This document shows, one piece after another, positions 48,270 through 59,573 of a DNA stretch of 64,000 bases. The stretch spans positions 1,297,501 to 1,361,500 of the forward strand of contig LSRY02000001.1 of the NCBI GenBank assembly GCA_001643675.2, written 5' to 3'. Made by a program: the position numbers and the translations under genes. Origin of the DNA: Monocercomonoides exilis. Its lineage: Eukaryota > Preaxostyla > Oxymonadida > Polymastigidae. Under the pieces are notes generated by a model. That model was not told where the DNA came from. It was given only the letters and a program-made list of their open reading frames with translations, and searched no databases. The number at the start of each line of letters is the position of its first letter. Position 1 is the first letter of the stretch.

Positions 48270-51201
48270 CTTGTGCACAGAACAGGAAAAGATATAGACG
48301 AAAGCGATCGTTCGAGTCTTAAGGAAAAGGCGATGCTTTTCAGCCATTCTCGCAAAAACAGCAGAGATACAGGCAGAGGAAGTTGCAATGGTCCAATCGA
48401 TGCTGGAGTCAACCGATTTGCACAGAGCAGTCTGCAACGCGTTGGACAATTAGCACCTGGAATAGACGGGACAACCATGTTGCGTGCAGCAGCATCAGTA
48501 GCAGGTGGAGCAAAACGAGGCGCTGGTGGAAGGAGCAGAGTGATAGCGATTGTGAGACGATAAGACTGCGAATTTTCGGTGGAAGAGCGTGACGGAGAAG
48601 GAGGGGAGAAGATCAAACTGCACACAACATTCTTTCCCGGCCAGTTTGTCGATCTCGACGAGTTCACAGCAATCACTGCAGCTGCTGCAGAAGCAGCAGA
48701 AACAGAGCAATTTGACAATGCTTCCAAAGAAATGGAACCTCGCCAGCCGCTTGCAGGAACACCTTCGTCATCTTCGGTGTCTTTTGAAACAAGTGCGAAT
48801 GTCAAAAGTAGCAGTCAGACTCCACGCCCGCTCACATCAACACTTTCTTCTGCTTCGCTTGGCGCCATTTCAGTCAACGAAGAAGAGATCATTCGGGACA
48901 ACAACAACTCAGGCACAGCGAAATCAGCAGAGCAAACAGACAAAGCAAATGAAAATGCAAAAGGAAACGAGGCTGAACAAAAATCCAGTTCAGAAGCAGA
49001 GGCAGTTGCGAAACCGAGTGCAGATTCCACTTCTCTTCTCCGGCCTTCCACATCTTCCTCTAATTCATCCAATTCGTCTGTCCGCCCACTCACCCCAACA
49101 CTTCACCCTCTGAAACACTCTCTTTCTTTCTCCTTCACATCCAACTCACAGGCACAGAACTCAGGTGACCCGCTGAGCATGATCCGCACAATCAACCTGG
49201 CGACGCTGCCGATTGCAGTGCAGCAGATTCTGGTGGAAGAGAAAGACGAAGATGTGCAGTGCAACCTCGACGCTGGGTTGTTCAGAAGGAGAAGAGGCAA
49301 CCGGAATGGAGAGAAAGCAGTTGGAGGCAGCGAGGAAGGAAAAGAGAAGGAGAAGGAGAAAGAAGTGTCAACGATGGATCTGAGCACACCAGACACGCTC
49401 ATCCAGCTGTCGGAGGAGCAACAGCAGGCGAAGCAGAAAGTGGAGCTGGTGAAAGGGATGTTCCAGCCAGGGAAGGATGCAGCAGCATCAGATGTCAAAC
49501 AGGGCACGACAGCTCTTTCTGCTGCAAGCAGCGACGTGAAAGAGCAGCTGCTGAACGACAACATGTCTTTGCTCGACACACCCATCGCATCTTTGACTGA
49601 GAAAGTTGCGCCTCCTCAGTAGCGCGCTGCCTCTAGCTCGTTTTCAGTCACCACGCGCATCGACTTGACGGCTGCAGCACTTGTGGCGTCTGTCCCTCCA
49701 GGCACCCTCATCTCTGTCTTCACTGTCTACACACAGTTTCTCGAGAAGCTGTTTAACATCGCCCAGCTGCTGGCTGCATCGGCTGCGCCGGCTGTGACGT
49801 GTGTGGTCATCTTTGGCGACTCAAAGAGACCGTTTTCGATTCCGACTGTGACAATCCAGGGGATGAATGATGTGGTCAGAGCAGTTGGCGAAGGGAACTT
49901 TATCGAGTTTGCACAGAAGGATGATGATGCAGAAAATGAGGAGAAGGAGAGGGAGAGAGAGAAGAGGAGGAGAGAGAGAAGGGAAAGAAGACACAGGCAC
50001 AAACATAAGCACAGACACGGCTCACACAGAAGTTCGAGGAATGGAGATGGAGACAATCAGACAGAAGACAAAGAGAAGCTCAAAATGAAGCCAACGTCGA
50101 CTCTCAAGCTGTTACGCACAGTTATAGTTTTGTATCAGCCGAACGAAGAGACAGACTCATCTGCAACTTCTTCAGAAAAGTCTGAAATGTCATCAGTACA
50201 TCCAGACATTCTGACTAAAGGAGATGGGAGCGGCGACGATTATTCATCAGAGAGCGACAGAAGCAACTGAGGCACACCCACAGGCGGCACAGAAGAAGGC
50301 AGCAAAGTCAACAACAGCAACAGTGGCAGTGAGGACGATGACGATGGGATGGCACTGTTTGACGCAATGGACCATTATCCTTTAGAAGGGGCTGCAAAAA
50401 CAGTTGAGTAGACTCCTGCGTCTTCTTCTGCTTCATCTGCCAAGAGGAAACATGGAAAGCACGGAAAACATGGAAAACACCACAAAAAGAGTCACAAGCA
50501 CAGAAAAAGAGGGGAAAATGAGAAAGTCAAAAAGATAGAGAAGGAACGATTTGAAGAGGAAAGTGAAGTGTTTCTACCTGTCTCCTTCCACCCGCTGATT
50601 GTGGTGTCGAAGGACTTCTTCCCAAAAGTGACGGAGCTGCAGTTTCTGAGGAAGGAGATTTATTGCGTCTACGCAGACAAGATGGAAGCTGACAGAGCAG
50701 ATGACCTGAATGCAAGGCTTGCTGTCACAACATTATTATTCATGAATCTTTATTTGAATTAAAATACATATTCATTTTTTTTTTTAATTTACTATTTTTC
50801 ATTTTTTTATTGTTCATTGTTCATTGCTTAGAAAGAGAACTGACTTCAGCCAGTTTGTCTTTGACTACTATCTCTTCCAGCATGGCCTGCGTAATGTTGC
50901 TGAGATGCGAGTGATTGACTTGATCGGCTCTGTCCGCAAATACGGGCAATCTTCATCACGTGTCAGGGTCTTTGGGAGACTTTGTGGGATGCTCGCACCA
51001 TTCCATCTGCAGGACGAAGAGGGTTTTTTGTCAAGAGATGTGAATGTTAAGAAAGAGAGGAGTAGAAGGAGTGAGAGGGGAGGAAGGGAGAGAAAAGGGA
51101 GAAAAGGGAGAAAAGGGAGAGAAGGAGCATTGCCAGCAATTGAAGAAGGAGAGAAGGCAAAAGAGGCTGGTGGTCAGATGCAGCAGAGAGGAGAAGACTC
51201 A

Positions 51202-51233
<32 letters not shown>

Positions 51234-52644
51234 TGATGATGAAAACGACGGTGGATTGTTTGGAGCGGGAGGGAAGAGAGGAAAGATGGCTGAGAGAGAA
51301 AGGATTGGATCGCTTGATGTAACGGCTGATTTGACTGGCGAGCCGAAGTGGAAGGGAAAGTTCAGTCTTTTGGACGAGTTCAACAAGATAGAGTCGACAA
51401 ACCTGTCAGAAACAGATTCAACAGATATCGGCAAATATCGAGACCATGTTGAAAGAAACAAGTGTGCTTCTATATTATACAAATGCATTTATATGTCATA
51501 CGTATTCTTCATTTTTATTGTCTTCTTTCTTCTTCTTTCTTCTTCTTCTTCTTCAATCAGATTGGCAATAGCGGCAGAGCTGAACAGTTACGAGACGAGT
51601 CCGTATTCTTTTTCTGATCCTCTTCCATCGGGTGCGATCGACTTCACTTTCTATCTCCTCGCCATTATCCTCGAAAAGGGCTCAGCTCTGGCACTGCCCA
51701 CACTCAATACAGCAGATGAGATTTGGACAATTTGTATCATACGCGCAATGGAGTGTGCCACACAGGCATTAAAAGAAATGCCCGCGGAGGCCACAACGAA
51801 GATCAAGACAAAAATCCAGGAGATTTGTTCAACTGTGTGTTGTTTAATTTCGAACTTTCTTTTTTTTCTTCCTTTTTGTTGTGATTTCATAAAAAGTATT
51901 GAGAATGTGGATGAGATTCTGGAACATGCTATTCTGATCTACATGGAAAACTACAATCTTGTTGCCTCGAAGCTCTCCAACATCCTCTCCTTCACAACCA
52001 ACCGCGACAAGGTGATGCTCCTGCGTGAGGTGAGAAGTGGAATGAGAGGGCAGCCGTTGTTTGGCGGGAGGGGCGTGGGAGGAAAGCAGATCGACTTTGC
52101 ACTCGCTGCACAGGTGACGAATGCGATGTTGACGAATGCCATTCTCTCGTACGACGAGTTCCGCTCGCTGGTGCGTGTGGTCGACCCGAAGCTGGAGGAG
52201 CGTGTGCTGGTGAGGATGTTCCGCGACTCGCTCCTCCTCCGCAACTCAACCAGCGTTGGCCCGCAGGCCTTTCTGAGTGTGTGCAGAGACTGCGGGGTGT
52301 TTGGCGTTGCGGCAGGGAAGCTGGGAATCATCGTGTCGATCATGAAGCACACAGAGGAGGAGACGAGGGAGCTGCAGAAGATGCTGATGATGCTGTGGCG
52401 GATGACTGAGCCGCTTTTCGAGCGGAGGCTGCTTGAAGTGGGAGCCAGGCGAAGAGACATTCCTATTGAGGCATACGGAGAAATGCGGAACAGAATAGCC
52501 GATGTCGGGAAGATGGTGGGGAACAGCAAGATACCGCAGAAGGCAGTGAGGGAATTTCGAACACTCGCAGTGGATCTGGCGTTCTTCGGAGGAGAAGGTG
52601 GTTTTGGAGATGGATGTGTCGGCAATCAACAAAAAAAGGAATAA
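48270..52644 (+). pseudogene. Conserved protein gene interrupted by four in-frame stops
   Basis: One reading frame runs from 48270 to 50716 with stops at 48561 (TAA), 49620 (TAG), 50268 (TGA) and 50409 (TAG) and no frameshift. Clear protein continues across each, for example FSVTTRIDLTAAALVASVPP after the second and KKSHKHRKRGENEKVKK after the fourth. A GC-AG intron (50717-50831, donor GCTTGC) joins DDLNAR to KRTDFSQFVFDYYLFQHGL. Two stop-free introns follow: 51462-51560 (99 bp, GTGTGC) and 51837-51896 (60 bp, GTGTTG), restoring VERNKLAIAAELNSYE and EICSTVIENVDEILEH. The C-terminal part is helical and may contain EF-hand-like units (YDEFRSLVRVVDP). No ATG start is found. The family was not identified. 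No good GTNTG introns remove the stops. It is either a young pseudogene or a recoded gene. Confidence 0.6.
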
Positions 52645-52855
52645 AGGATTATTTGATAAAGAAGCAATTATTTTCCTAAATATAAGCATTTCGCATTTCA
52701 ATCTCTTCAATTTAATTTTTATTTCATTGTTGGATGGGTTTTTTTTTTTTTTACAAAATTCGTTTGATTGAAAAAAAGTCAAATTTTCATTGCATAATTA
52801 ATTATTTCTTTCAAATGATCAAGTTTTTTGTAACCATTATAACAAATTTGTTCAT

Positions 52856-53079
52856 ATGGATAGCAAAACGAGTTCAACTGACACAACTTCAAAAACAAGT
52901 TTTGTTAATTGTTGTTTCCATTTGTTAATCGATTGTTTTTCTTTTTTCTTTTTTTTTTTTACTCAAAAGACACTGATGAAACATCTTTTTGGGATAAGCA
53001 TGAAGAGAAGACCAAAAAGAAAGACCCGAACACCATCGAATATGTCCCACGTGCCCCATCTCCTCCATGTGTGTATTAA
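52856..53079 (+). CDS. Small two-exon gene, 50 residues
   Basis: Exon 1 is 52856-52898 (ATG, MDSKTSSTDTTSKT). A 71-bp intron with donor GTTTTG and a pyrimidine-rich acceptor ending AAAAG follows. Exon 2 is 52970-53079 (TDETSFWDKHEEKTKKKD, then IEYVPRAPSPPCVY and TAA). Phases agree exactly (153 nt). The protein is hydrophilic and probably disordered, with a Lys-rich centre and Pro-rich end. No family recognised. The spliced frame is too short and split to appear as a plain ORF. Confidence 0.55.
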
Positions 53080-53798
53080 ATAGGGGTTGATTAAAGGAAA
53101 AACTGTTACTGTATTTCCTTTTGTTTTTGGATCAATGAAAGTGATACCAATATTGAGAGTCAACAAAACTTTTATCTGTACAGATTTTTGAGCTTAATAC
53201 GTGAAAGAGTTTTATGAATTTTCTTTGAATTGAGATTATGTTTTAACTTAAATTTTTATAAATTATTATGAGTTGGATTTATCCTTTCATGTGAGAAAAA
53301 TCCAAGAAAAATATTTTCTTCATTTTTTGAATTTTTTGATGAGTAACGATCAAATATTCTATTGGTCTTCATAAAAAAATTATCCGGGTATTAGCACACT
53401 CAAAAATTTCTAACAAAACACAATTGAGTGCTCATATTTTTGTTGTTCGCACGAGCAAAGATGGAATCTTTTTGAGAAATGAAAGGCCAATAATAATTGT
53501 TAAGTTGAATTGAGTTCAAACAGTGCATCCAAAATCAATTTGCTTTTTCTTTTCTTTCTTTATTTCTTTCCTTTCTTGATTGGATTCAACAATTCGAATG
53601 TATTCGTATAATTTTGAAGTTAAAATGACAATTATGTAAAAGTTTCCAAAAAATAGAATGAATGTTGCTTTGAGAAAATCTTGGAATAAATAAAAGTGAA
53701 ATGAAGAAATGTGAAAAGCAGATGAAACATCAAAAAGCAAATCGAAATCAAATGTGAAGATGTGGAAAATCAATTGTGCTTGTGTGTGCAAAATAAGA
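53080..53798. other. Intergenic, AT-rich
   Basis: About 720 bases between the small gene and the IFT46 stop. A short minus-strand frame at 53516-53806 is Phe/Ile-rich and looks compositional. No RNA or repeat signal seen. Confidence 0.5.
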
Positions 53799-55441
53799 TC
53801 AAGCACGTACTCGAGATCCAGGTTGAGTTGGTGATGGCGTAGATGATTGCCTTAATCCAGATAAGTTGAGCTTTCCAGAAGCAGAGGAAGACGAAGAGGA
53901 AGAGGCAGAAGCAGACGCAGAACCCGGAGAAGAGGCAGAAGAAGGAGTGGTTGATGAAGAAAGGGTCGAAGAAAGACCAGCGCTGCTGTTCTGTGCAGAC
54001 GGAAAGACGTCATTCACCTGGAGCAGTCTGAAGTGAGGGTTCTGCCGAAACTCGTGGAAGAGAGTGAACAGCACGTGAAGAGACTTGCTGAGGTCGTCTT
54101 CGTGAACAGGAATGTCTAACAGAGAGCACACAATCGGAATGTACTCACGGAGCGGAATGTCAAGATCACTTATACGTGGAAGAGGGAGCTGGCATTGCAG
54201 AAATGATATGAAACAGTTGTCAAAATAAATAAATAAATAAATAAATAAATAGAATGAACTCAAGTTTGTTTCTTGCGCAAAGAAAAGAAAAGAAAAACCT
54301 GTCTAAGAGACGATTCGAAAGACGATGGCCAAATTTGCATCAACGTCTCAATCGAAGGCATTGGACCTTTGTAGCTGACAGAAGGAGAAGGCTTGCTTCG
54401 ATGAAACTCTTCAATTGATTGAATCCACGATTGCAGGCCCTGCAATAGGAAAACAATGATGAAAATATATGAAAATAGCAGATCAAAAGAGGAGAATAAC
54501 AAAATAGAAGCATTCGCATTTTGCTATTATAGCCACACAAATAACAGAAAAAAACAAACAAGAGCTCCCTTTTCATTCGGATCGACAGTTCTCACATGTG
54601 CAGGAGCTTTGCCTTTACTTAAAGTTGTGGCATTACGAAGCTGCATCTCCAAAATGGATGGATTCGATTGAACCGGTCCGGGTTCATCAAGAACAACAAG
54701 CCCAATAAGATCTTTGCCACTGTCTGGCCTTTGAACTTTTGTGAAGTTATCAGGATCTCCGATTGCAGGCTCAAATTTGGGCATAAATGGTTGGAGAGGT
54801 GTTGGAAGCGCTAGAGTTTGAACTTGAAATTGGAAGATTGTTGAAAACATTGAATGCATTTCTGGGGAAAGTTGTAGCTGTTGGAATTCATTTTCTGAAG
54901 GGAAAACACTCATTATTTCTGGTTCTTCTCCATCTTCGCTGATTTGCTCAACTTCAGAGTCTTGAGTCATCCCAAGTGCATCCAAGCGTTTGTTATCCAT
55001 AGTCATGCTAATATCTCCATCTTGCAACCCAGTAAAAGACCTAAAAAATTTTTTATTTTATTTCAGTATTTTAATTTATTTGTTTATAAATATATAAACA
55101 GCATTGTTAAAAAAATGCATACTCTTTTGTTTGATCCATATCGGCTTTAACAAATGAAAAAATTCATATAATCGAATTTTAAAAAATAATTGAGAAAGCA
55201 CACAATGTTCCCCTTTTTGAGTATCATGTAAATTGGATTCTTCTTCGCTTCCTTCATTGTCTTCATTATCTTGATCTTCTTCATTTCTTGTAGCGTTTGC
55301 TTCATCTTCTTGTTCATCATTATCTTCAACAGGTTCCTCTTCGTCATAATGAAGTTGTTGATCATATTGAGGAGGTGGCCCAGCACCTATAGTAAAATCA
55401 TTGTCGAAGTCATCGTCTCTTTCATCATCAAACCCCTGCAT
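53799..55441 (-). CDS. IFT46: Intraflagellar transport protein 46 (IFT-B)
   Basis: Five exons on the minus strand: 55441-55204, 55144-55123, 55040-54560, 54439-54299 and 54188-53799. Phase is exact, giving 423 residues. Exon 2 is a 22-nt microexon (SDMDQTK). Donors are GTGTGC, GTATGC, GTTTGT and GTTTTT. The N-terminus is very acidic, as in IFT46. The conserved core shows LPTPLQPFMPKFEPAIGDPD, GLVVLDEPGPVQSNPSILEM, WIQSIEEFHRSKPSPSV, MPSIETLMQIWP and LREYIPIVCSLLDIPVHE. The C-terminus is Ser/Ala-rich with no clear domain. IFT46 is a core IFT-B subunit needed to build flagella, here direct evidence that the organism is flagellated. The fourth intron contains an AATA microsatellite (about 54225-54252). 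It is divergent from RFC4. Confidence 0.93.
54225..54252. repeat. AAAT microsatellite in IFT46 intron
   Basis: About seven AAAT units lie within the intron between exons 4 and 5 of the IFT46 gene. Confidence 0.85.
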
Positions 55442-55657
55442 GTCTTTGTATCAAAAAAAATGACAAAAACACACAAACTTTCGGGTGAGTATATATGGGG
55501 TATTTGATCATTTCCAGAAAATCTTAATTTTTTCTTCGTTTCAAAATCAAAACATATCCAATTTGTTGAATGAAAAAAATATTTACAAAATTAAAAAAAT
55601 CTATTGAAGAATAATTATTTTTTGAAATTATCACTTAAACTTTTTCCTAGAATTTCC
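55442..55657. promoter_or_regulatory. Shared divergent upstream region of IFT46 and RFC4
   Basis: Only 216 bases separate the two start codons, which face away from each other, so promoters for both genes must lie here or overlap the first exons. No specific element was identified. Confidence 0.5.
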
Positions 55658-57124
55658 ATGACAGAATTTAGGAGCAGGCGTCATGTCCTTGTTCCATGGG
55701 TTGAAAAATTCAGGCCAAAATCCTTAAAGGATGTTGTGTCGCAAGATGTTCTTGTTGCTTCACTGCATAAGTTTATTGAAGCTGGAACAGTTTGCTCTTA
55801 TAGAAATGATAATCTACAATTTAATTGTTTGCCTTACGATAGCTTCCGCATCTGCTGTTTTATGGTCCGCCTGGAACAGGAAAAACTTCAGTTATTCTTG
55901 CATTGGCCCATGATCTTTTTGGGTTTTGAAATTTCATTCATTTTTTTACAAAATACTCTTTTCATGCTATGTTCATTCGAATGTTTGCATGTAATATTTT
56001 TAGCCCTGAAATGTTTAGACAACGAGTAATGGAGTTAAATGCATCCGATGAAAGAGGAATTGATGCAATTCGAGAAAAAGTCAAAAGATTTGCTCAGCAA
56101 TCCATTTCTGCAAAGCCAGAAGGATATCCATTTCCCTGCCCACCATTCAAATTAATTATTCTTGATGAAGCAGATTCATTAACGACAGACGCTCAAAATG
56201 CGCTTCGTCGAGTGATTGAAGTTCACACTCGAGTAACTCGATTTTGCTTAATCTGTAATTATGTTTCAAAGTATTGTATTTCGTACTTTTTTATAAACTT
56301 CAATGTTTGCATTTTTTTACAAACTATTAAAGAATTATTGATCCACTGGCTTCTCGATGCGCCAAATCTCGATTTTTCCCATTGCCGAAAGAGATATCAC
56401 TGGAAAGATTGAAGCACATTTGCAATACTGAAGGAGTGAAATGTGGAGATGAAGTTTGAATTATCTTTCTTCACTTTTTTTAAAAAAAGTAATTTGCTTT
56501 TATTTCAATTCATTTCATTATTTCATTTATTGATAATATGAAGGAATTGATAAGATTGAATGAGCTTAGCAAGGGAGATCTTCGTCGTGCAATTACACTT
56601 CTTCATTCTGCTCATCGACTCTACAGAGACGATATTACAATTGACGGTATAATGGACATGGCTGGGGTATTCTTTTTGTTCTTTTCTTATTCATTAATCA
56701 TACTTTTATATGTGTGCTTTTTTTAACAATGAAAGATCGTTCCACAAGAGATTATTGATGAATTGATTGGATGTGTAATCGAAGATCATTCATATGACCA
56801 TCTGACATCAATTCTAAATACAATAAAGAGAAAAGGGTATTCTGCTCAGCAGGTGCTGGAACAGGTTTGATGAAGCGTTCATTTTTTTTACTTAATGAAG
56901 AGAAATTTTTCACAATTTTTTAATACTTACTATTTATGAATAAATAACAAATCCAACAGACAATTGAGGAAATCATTAAAAATACTTCAATTTCTGATGC
57001 ACAGAAGGCTCAAATTGGATTTCAAACAGCACAAACAGAAAAAGCGCTGCTTGATGGTGCAAACGAAGAGATGCAACTGAAAAGCCTGTTTTCTTTCATT
57101 CTTTCACTCACTTTCAAAGGATGA
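55658..57124 (+). CDS. RFC4: Replication factor C small subunit, RFC4/Rfc2 type
   Basis: Seven exons: 55658-55789, 55843-55922, 56004-56270, 56333-56453, 56544-56666, 56736-56864 and 56960-57124, with exact phase, giving 338 residues. Donors are GTTTGC, GTTTTG, GTATTG, GTTTGA, GTATTC and GTTTGA. Motifs in order: [14 protein letters not shown], Walker [35 protein letters not shown], Walker [12 protein letters not shown], sensor/arginine-finger region [35 protein letters not shown], and a C-terminal collar ending [14 protein letters not shown]. The RFC4 type is suggested by [10 protein letters not shown] and [17 protein letters not shown] loads the PCNA clamp onto primed DNA in the nucleus. Length is slightly short of the human protein (363). 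It is convergent with the next gene, 187 bp apart. Confidence 0.95.
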
Positions 57125-57311
57125 AATGAAAGTTCCCAAGTCAACTGTTTTCATGTCACCATATCACAAACACTCCACAACAACACAAAAGCATCACAAA
57201 AAAAATTCAGACTGAAAATATTTAGTGAAATGAAAATGAGGTGAAATGATTTAGAATGTGTCATTGCATGTTTAATGAAACGGCTATTTTTCGACAAAGA
57301 ATAAAGTTGCA

Positions 57312-59365
57312 TTATCTCCCCCATTTCACGCCAAGTTCCGACAATGGGGATTTTCTGCTTTTCCCTCCTCTACCTCCCCCTCTTCCTCCCCCTCTTCCTC
57401 CTCTTCCACCTCCTCTTCCACTTCCTCTTCCACTTCCTCTTCCTCTTCCGCCTGATTGCCCTCTCATGCCCGGGTGTTCTCCAGCTGCGTTCCTTCTTCC
57501 TCCCATTCGTCTTTCCTTTCTTCGCTCTTTTCTTCTTTCCTTTGATTGCTTCATTTGCCCAATTCTTTTCTTGCTTCCGTCATCTCTTCTGCTACCCTTA
57601 TGACCACTTCTGTAGCCAGGCTGAATGTCATCTTCAATCTCGCTCTCCTCTGACCCTCCTTCGTCAATCATCACTCTCTCAACGTGCCGATTCTGCGCGA
57701 ACAAAACAATAAAATTTCAAGAGTAATAACATCAATAAGCCATTCATATAAACAATATGATAAAAGAAAAAAAAAACAACGAAATACCGAAGATTGATAT
57801 CTGTCTCTTTCATTTGAACGAGAATGGCGCGATTTTCTGCCTTCATCTTCGTTTTCATCGTCTTCTGAAGGCAGTTCGTACGGCCCTTCTTCATCGAAGA
57901 TGCCAACGCCTTTCTTTTTCGCTCCGCCAGCACCTGGCTTCTTGAAGTAGTCAGAGCTATTCATTTCCTCGTCTTCAGATCCAAAATCTGACTGGTCCAT
58001 ATCTTCTCTATCTCCTCCAAAATCTAAATCTCCTTGTTCGCTTCCTTCTTCCTCCTCATCTCCTTCCGTTCCAAAAGAATAATCTCTGCTTTTCTTTCCT
58101 GAAGATGCAGCATAATCGCTTTCGCTTCTTCTCTTTTTTCCTCTTCCGATGGTCGAATCCAAAAGGGTGTCAACTTCTCCAACATCGCTAAGAAGGCGCT
58201 CAAGCTGCTTCTCCATGGTGGGAAAGTGGACAGACGAAGACGATGACAAAGTCGACGAAAGAGCATCCATTTTCTATTAAAATTAATTTGCAGAAAAAAA
58301 AGCACAGATGAAGCATTGTATGTCAAAAAGTGTAATAAAACTTTTTTTTCTTTCTTCGAGAGGGTAACACGAGTAAATGATTCTTCCTCAAACTGCTCTC
58401 TTTCTTCCATTCGCGCACGCTCAGCAGGGCTTAAAAGGCTAAGTATTTGCTCAGAAGATGACTGAACAATGCCTGGCCTCTAAAAAACATCATATAAAAG
58501 TTCAAGTTTGTGTTTTTAAAAAATGAATGTTGTTATATCAAATAAAGTTGAGACGGACATCTTCAAGTTCGTTTCTAAATTCTTCAACTACTTTACTCTT
58601 TGCCATTCTGTTTGTCATGAAATCATCTTTTCTCTGCTTCTTATCTATTATTTAAATGTTGAAAAAAAAATTGCAAAACAAAGTATAAAATAAAAATAAA
58701 AATGAATAAAAAAATAAACCTTTTTTCTCAGAAAGATCAACCGGCCTAATTTTTGGCGGCTCATATAATGCTGATGAAGTATCGTTCTCTTCTGTGTTAT
58801 CTAAAAATATGAAGTTTCATAAAAACTAATTCCATACATCAGACTATGATTAAAGCATACCTTCGCTGGTAGGAATTTTTGAAATTATCATTTGCGGCCT
58901 TGGCTTATATTTTAAGAGAGAAGCTCCAGTTGAGCTTGGTCTTCCAAGTGTTGCAACTTTGAGAAGTTTTTCAATTTGATGCTCATATTTAGTATCAAGC
59001 GTATCCAGTTTTTCAATGTAAACTCGATTTTCTGCAAGAGGAAGTAAGATATCATCTCGATAATCAGTTAAATCTTCTCCTTCAACTTTCACGTTAAAAT
59101 ATGCAGCGACCAATGTTAAATATTCTGACAGAAGAACATTTTTAGCATCTAAAAATTGCAGTCCCTTGCCAATCCCTTCTGGATCACTTTAAGAATTGAA
59201 AATTGTGTAAATATTAAAAAATCAGATGATTCGAGTAATAATATCTTTCTATAATCTAATATACCATTTGACCGATTTAAGTTTTTGCGTTAACGATTCT
59301 GCAGCTGAGGAAAAAGAATCCAGAACTTGAATAAGTTCTTTTTCTTCATTATTTGATATTGTCAT
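57312..59365 (-). CDS. NGDN: Neuroguidin/Lcp5-like Sas10-C1D family protein
   Basis: Seven minus-strand exons: 59365-59265, 59186-58861, 58800-58720, 58644-58559, 58479-58342, 58273-57788 and 57692-57312, with exact phase, giving 532 residues. The Sas10/C1D domain shows GLQFLDAKNVLLSEYLTLVA and VYIEKLDTLDTKYEHQIEKL, followed by the NGDN-typical LLKYKPRPQMIISKI. Next come YEPPKIRPV, MAKSKVVEEFRNELED and EEESFTRVTLSKKEKK, all matching the order in neuroguidin. The acidic region after residue about 250 and the RGG-rich C-terminus (near 57340-57460) are extended relative to human NGDN (about 315). The family acts in the small-subunit processome for 18S rRNA maturation. One donor (GTCCGT) is atypical. 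Confidence 0.88.
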
Positions 59366-59573
59366 TTCACAGAAAAATATAATTGGACAAGATCATATTA
59401 TGAAAAAAATTAAATAAAATTTCACAAAATATTATCATTTAATCATCATTAAATTGATAAAAGATAAATCTTCCTTCTCAATTTAAATCTAAATTTGATC
59501 TAATTATTGTAGAAAATTAATTTCAAATCTTCGCTGTTATCCGTTGTTGAATTTTCTTTCTTAAGATAAATTT

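Noticed and set aside
57256-57712. Plus-strand Pro/Leu/Phe-rich ORFs over the 3' end of NGDN.
   Set aside because: Antisense of the RGG-rich tail of NGDN.
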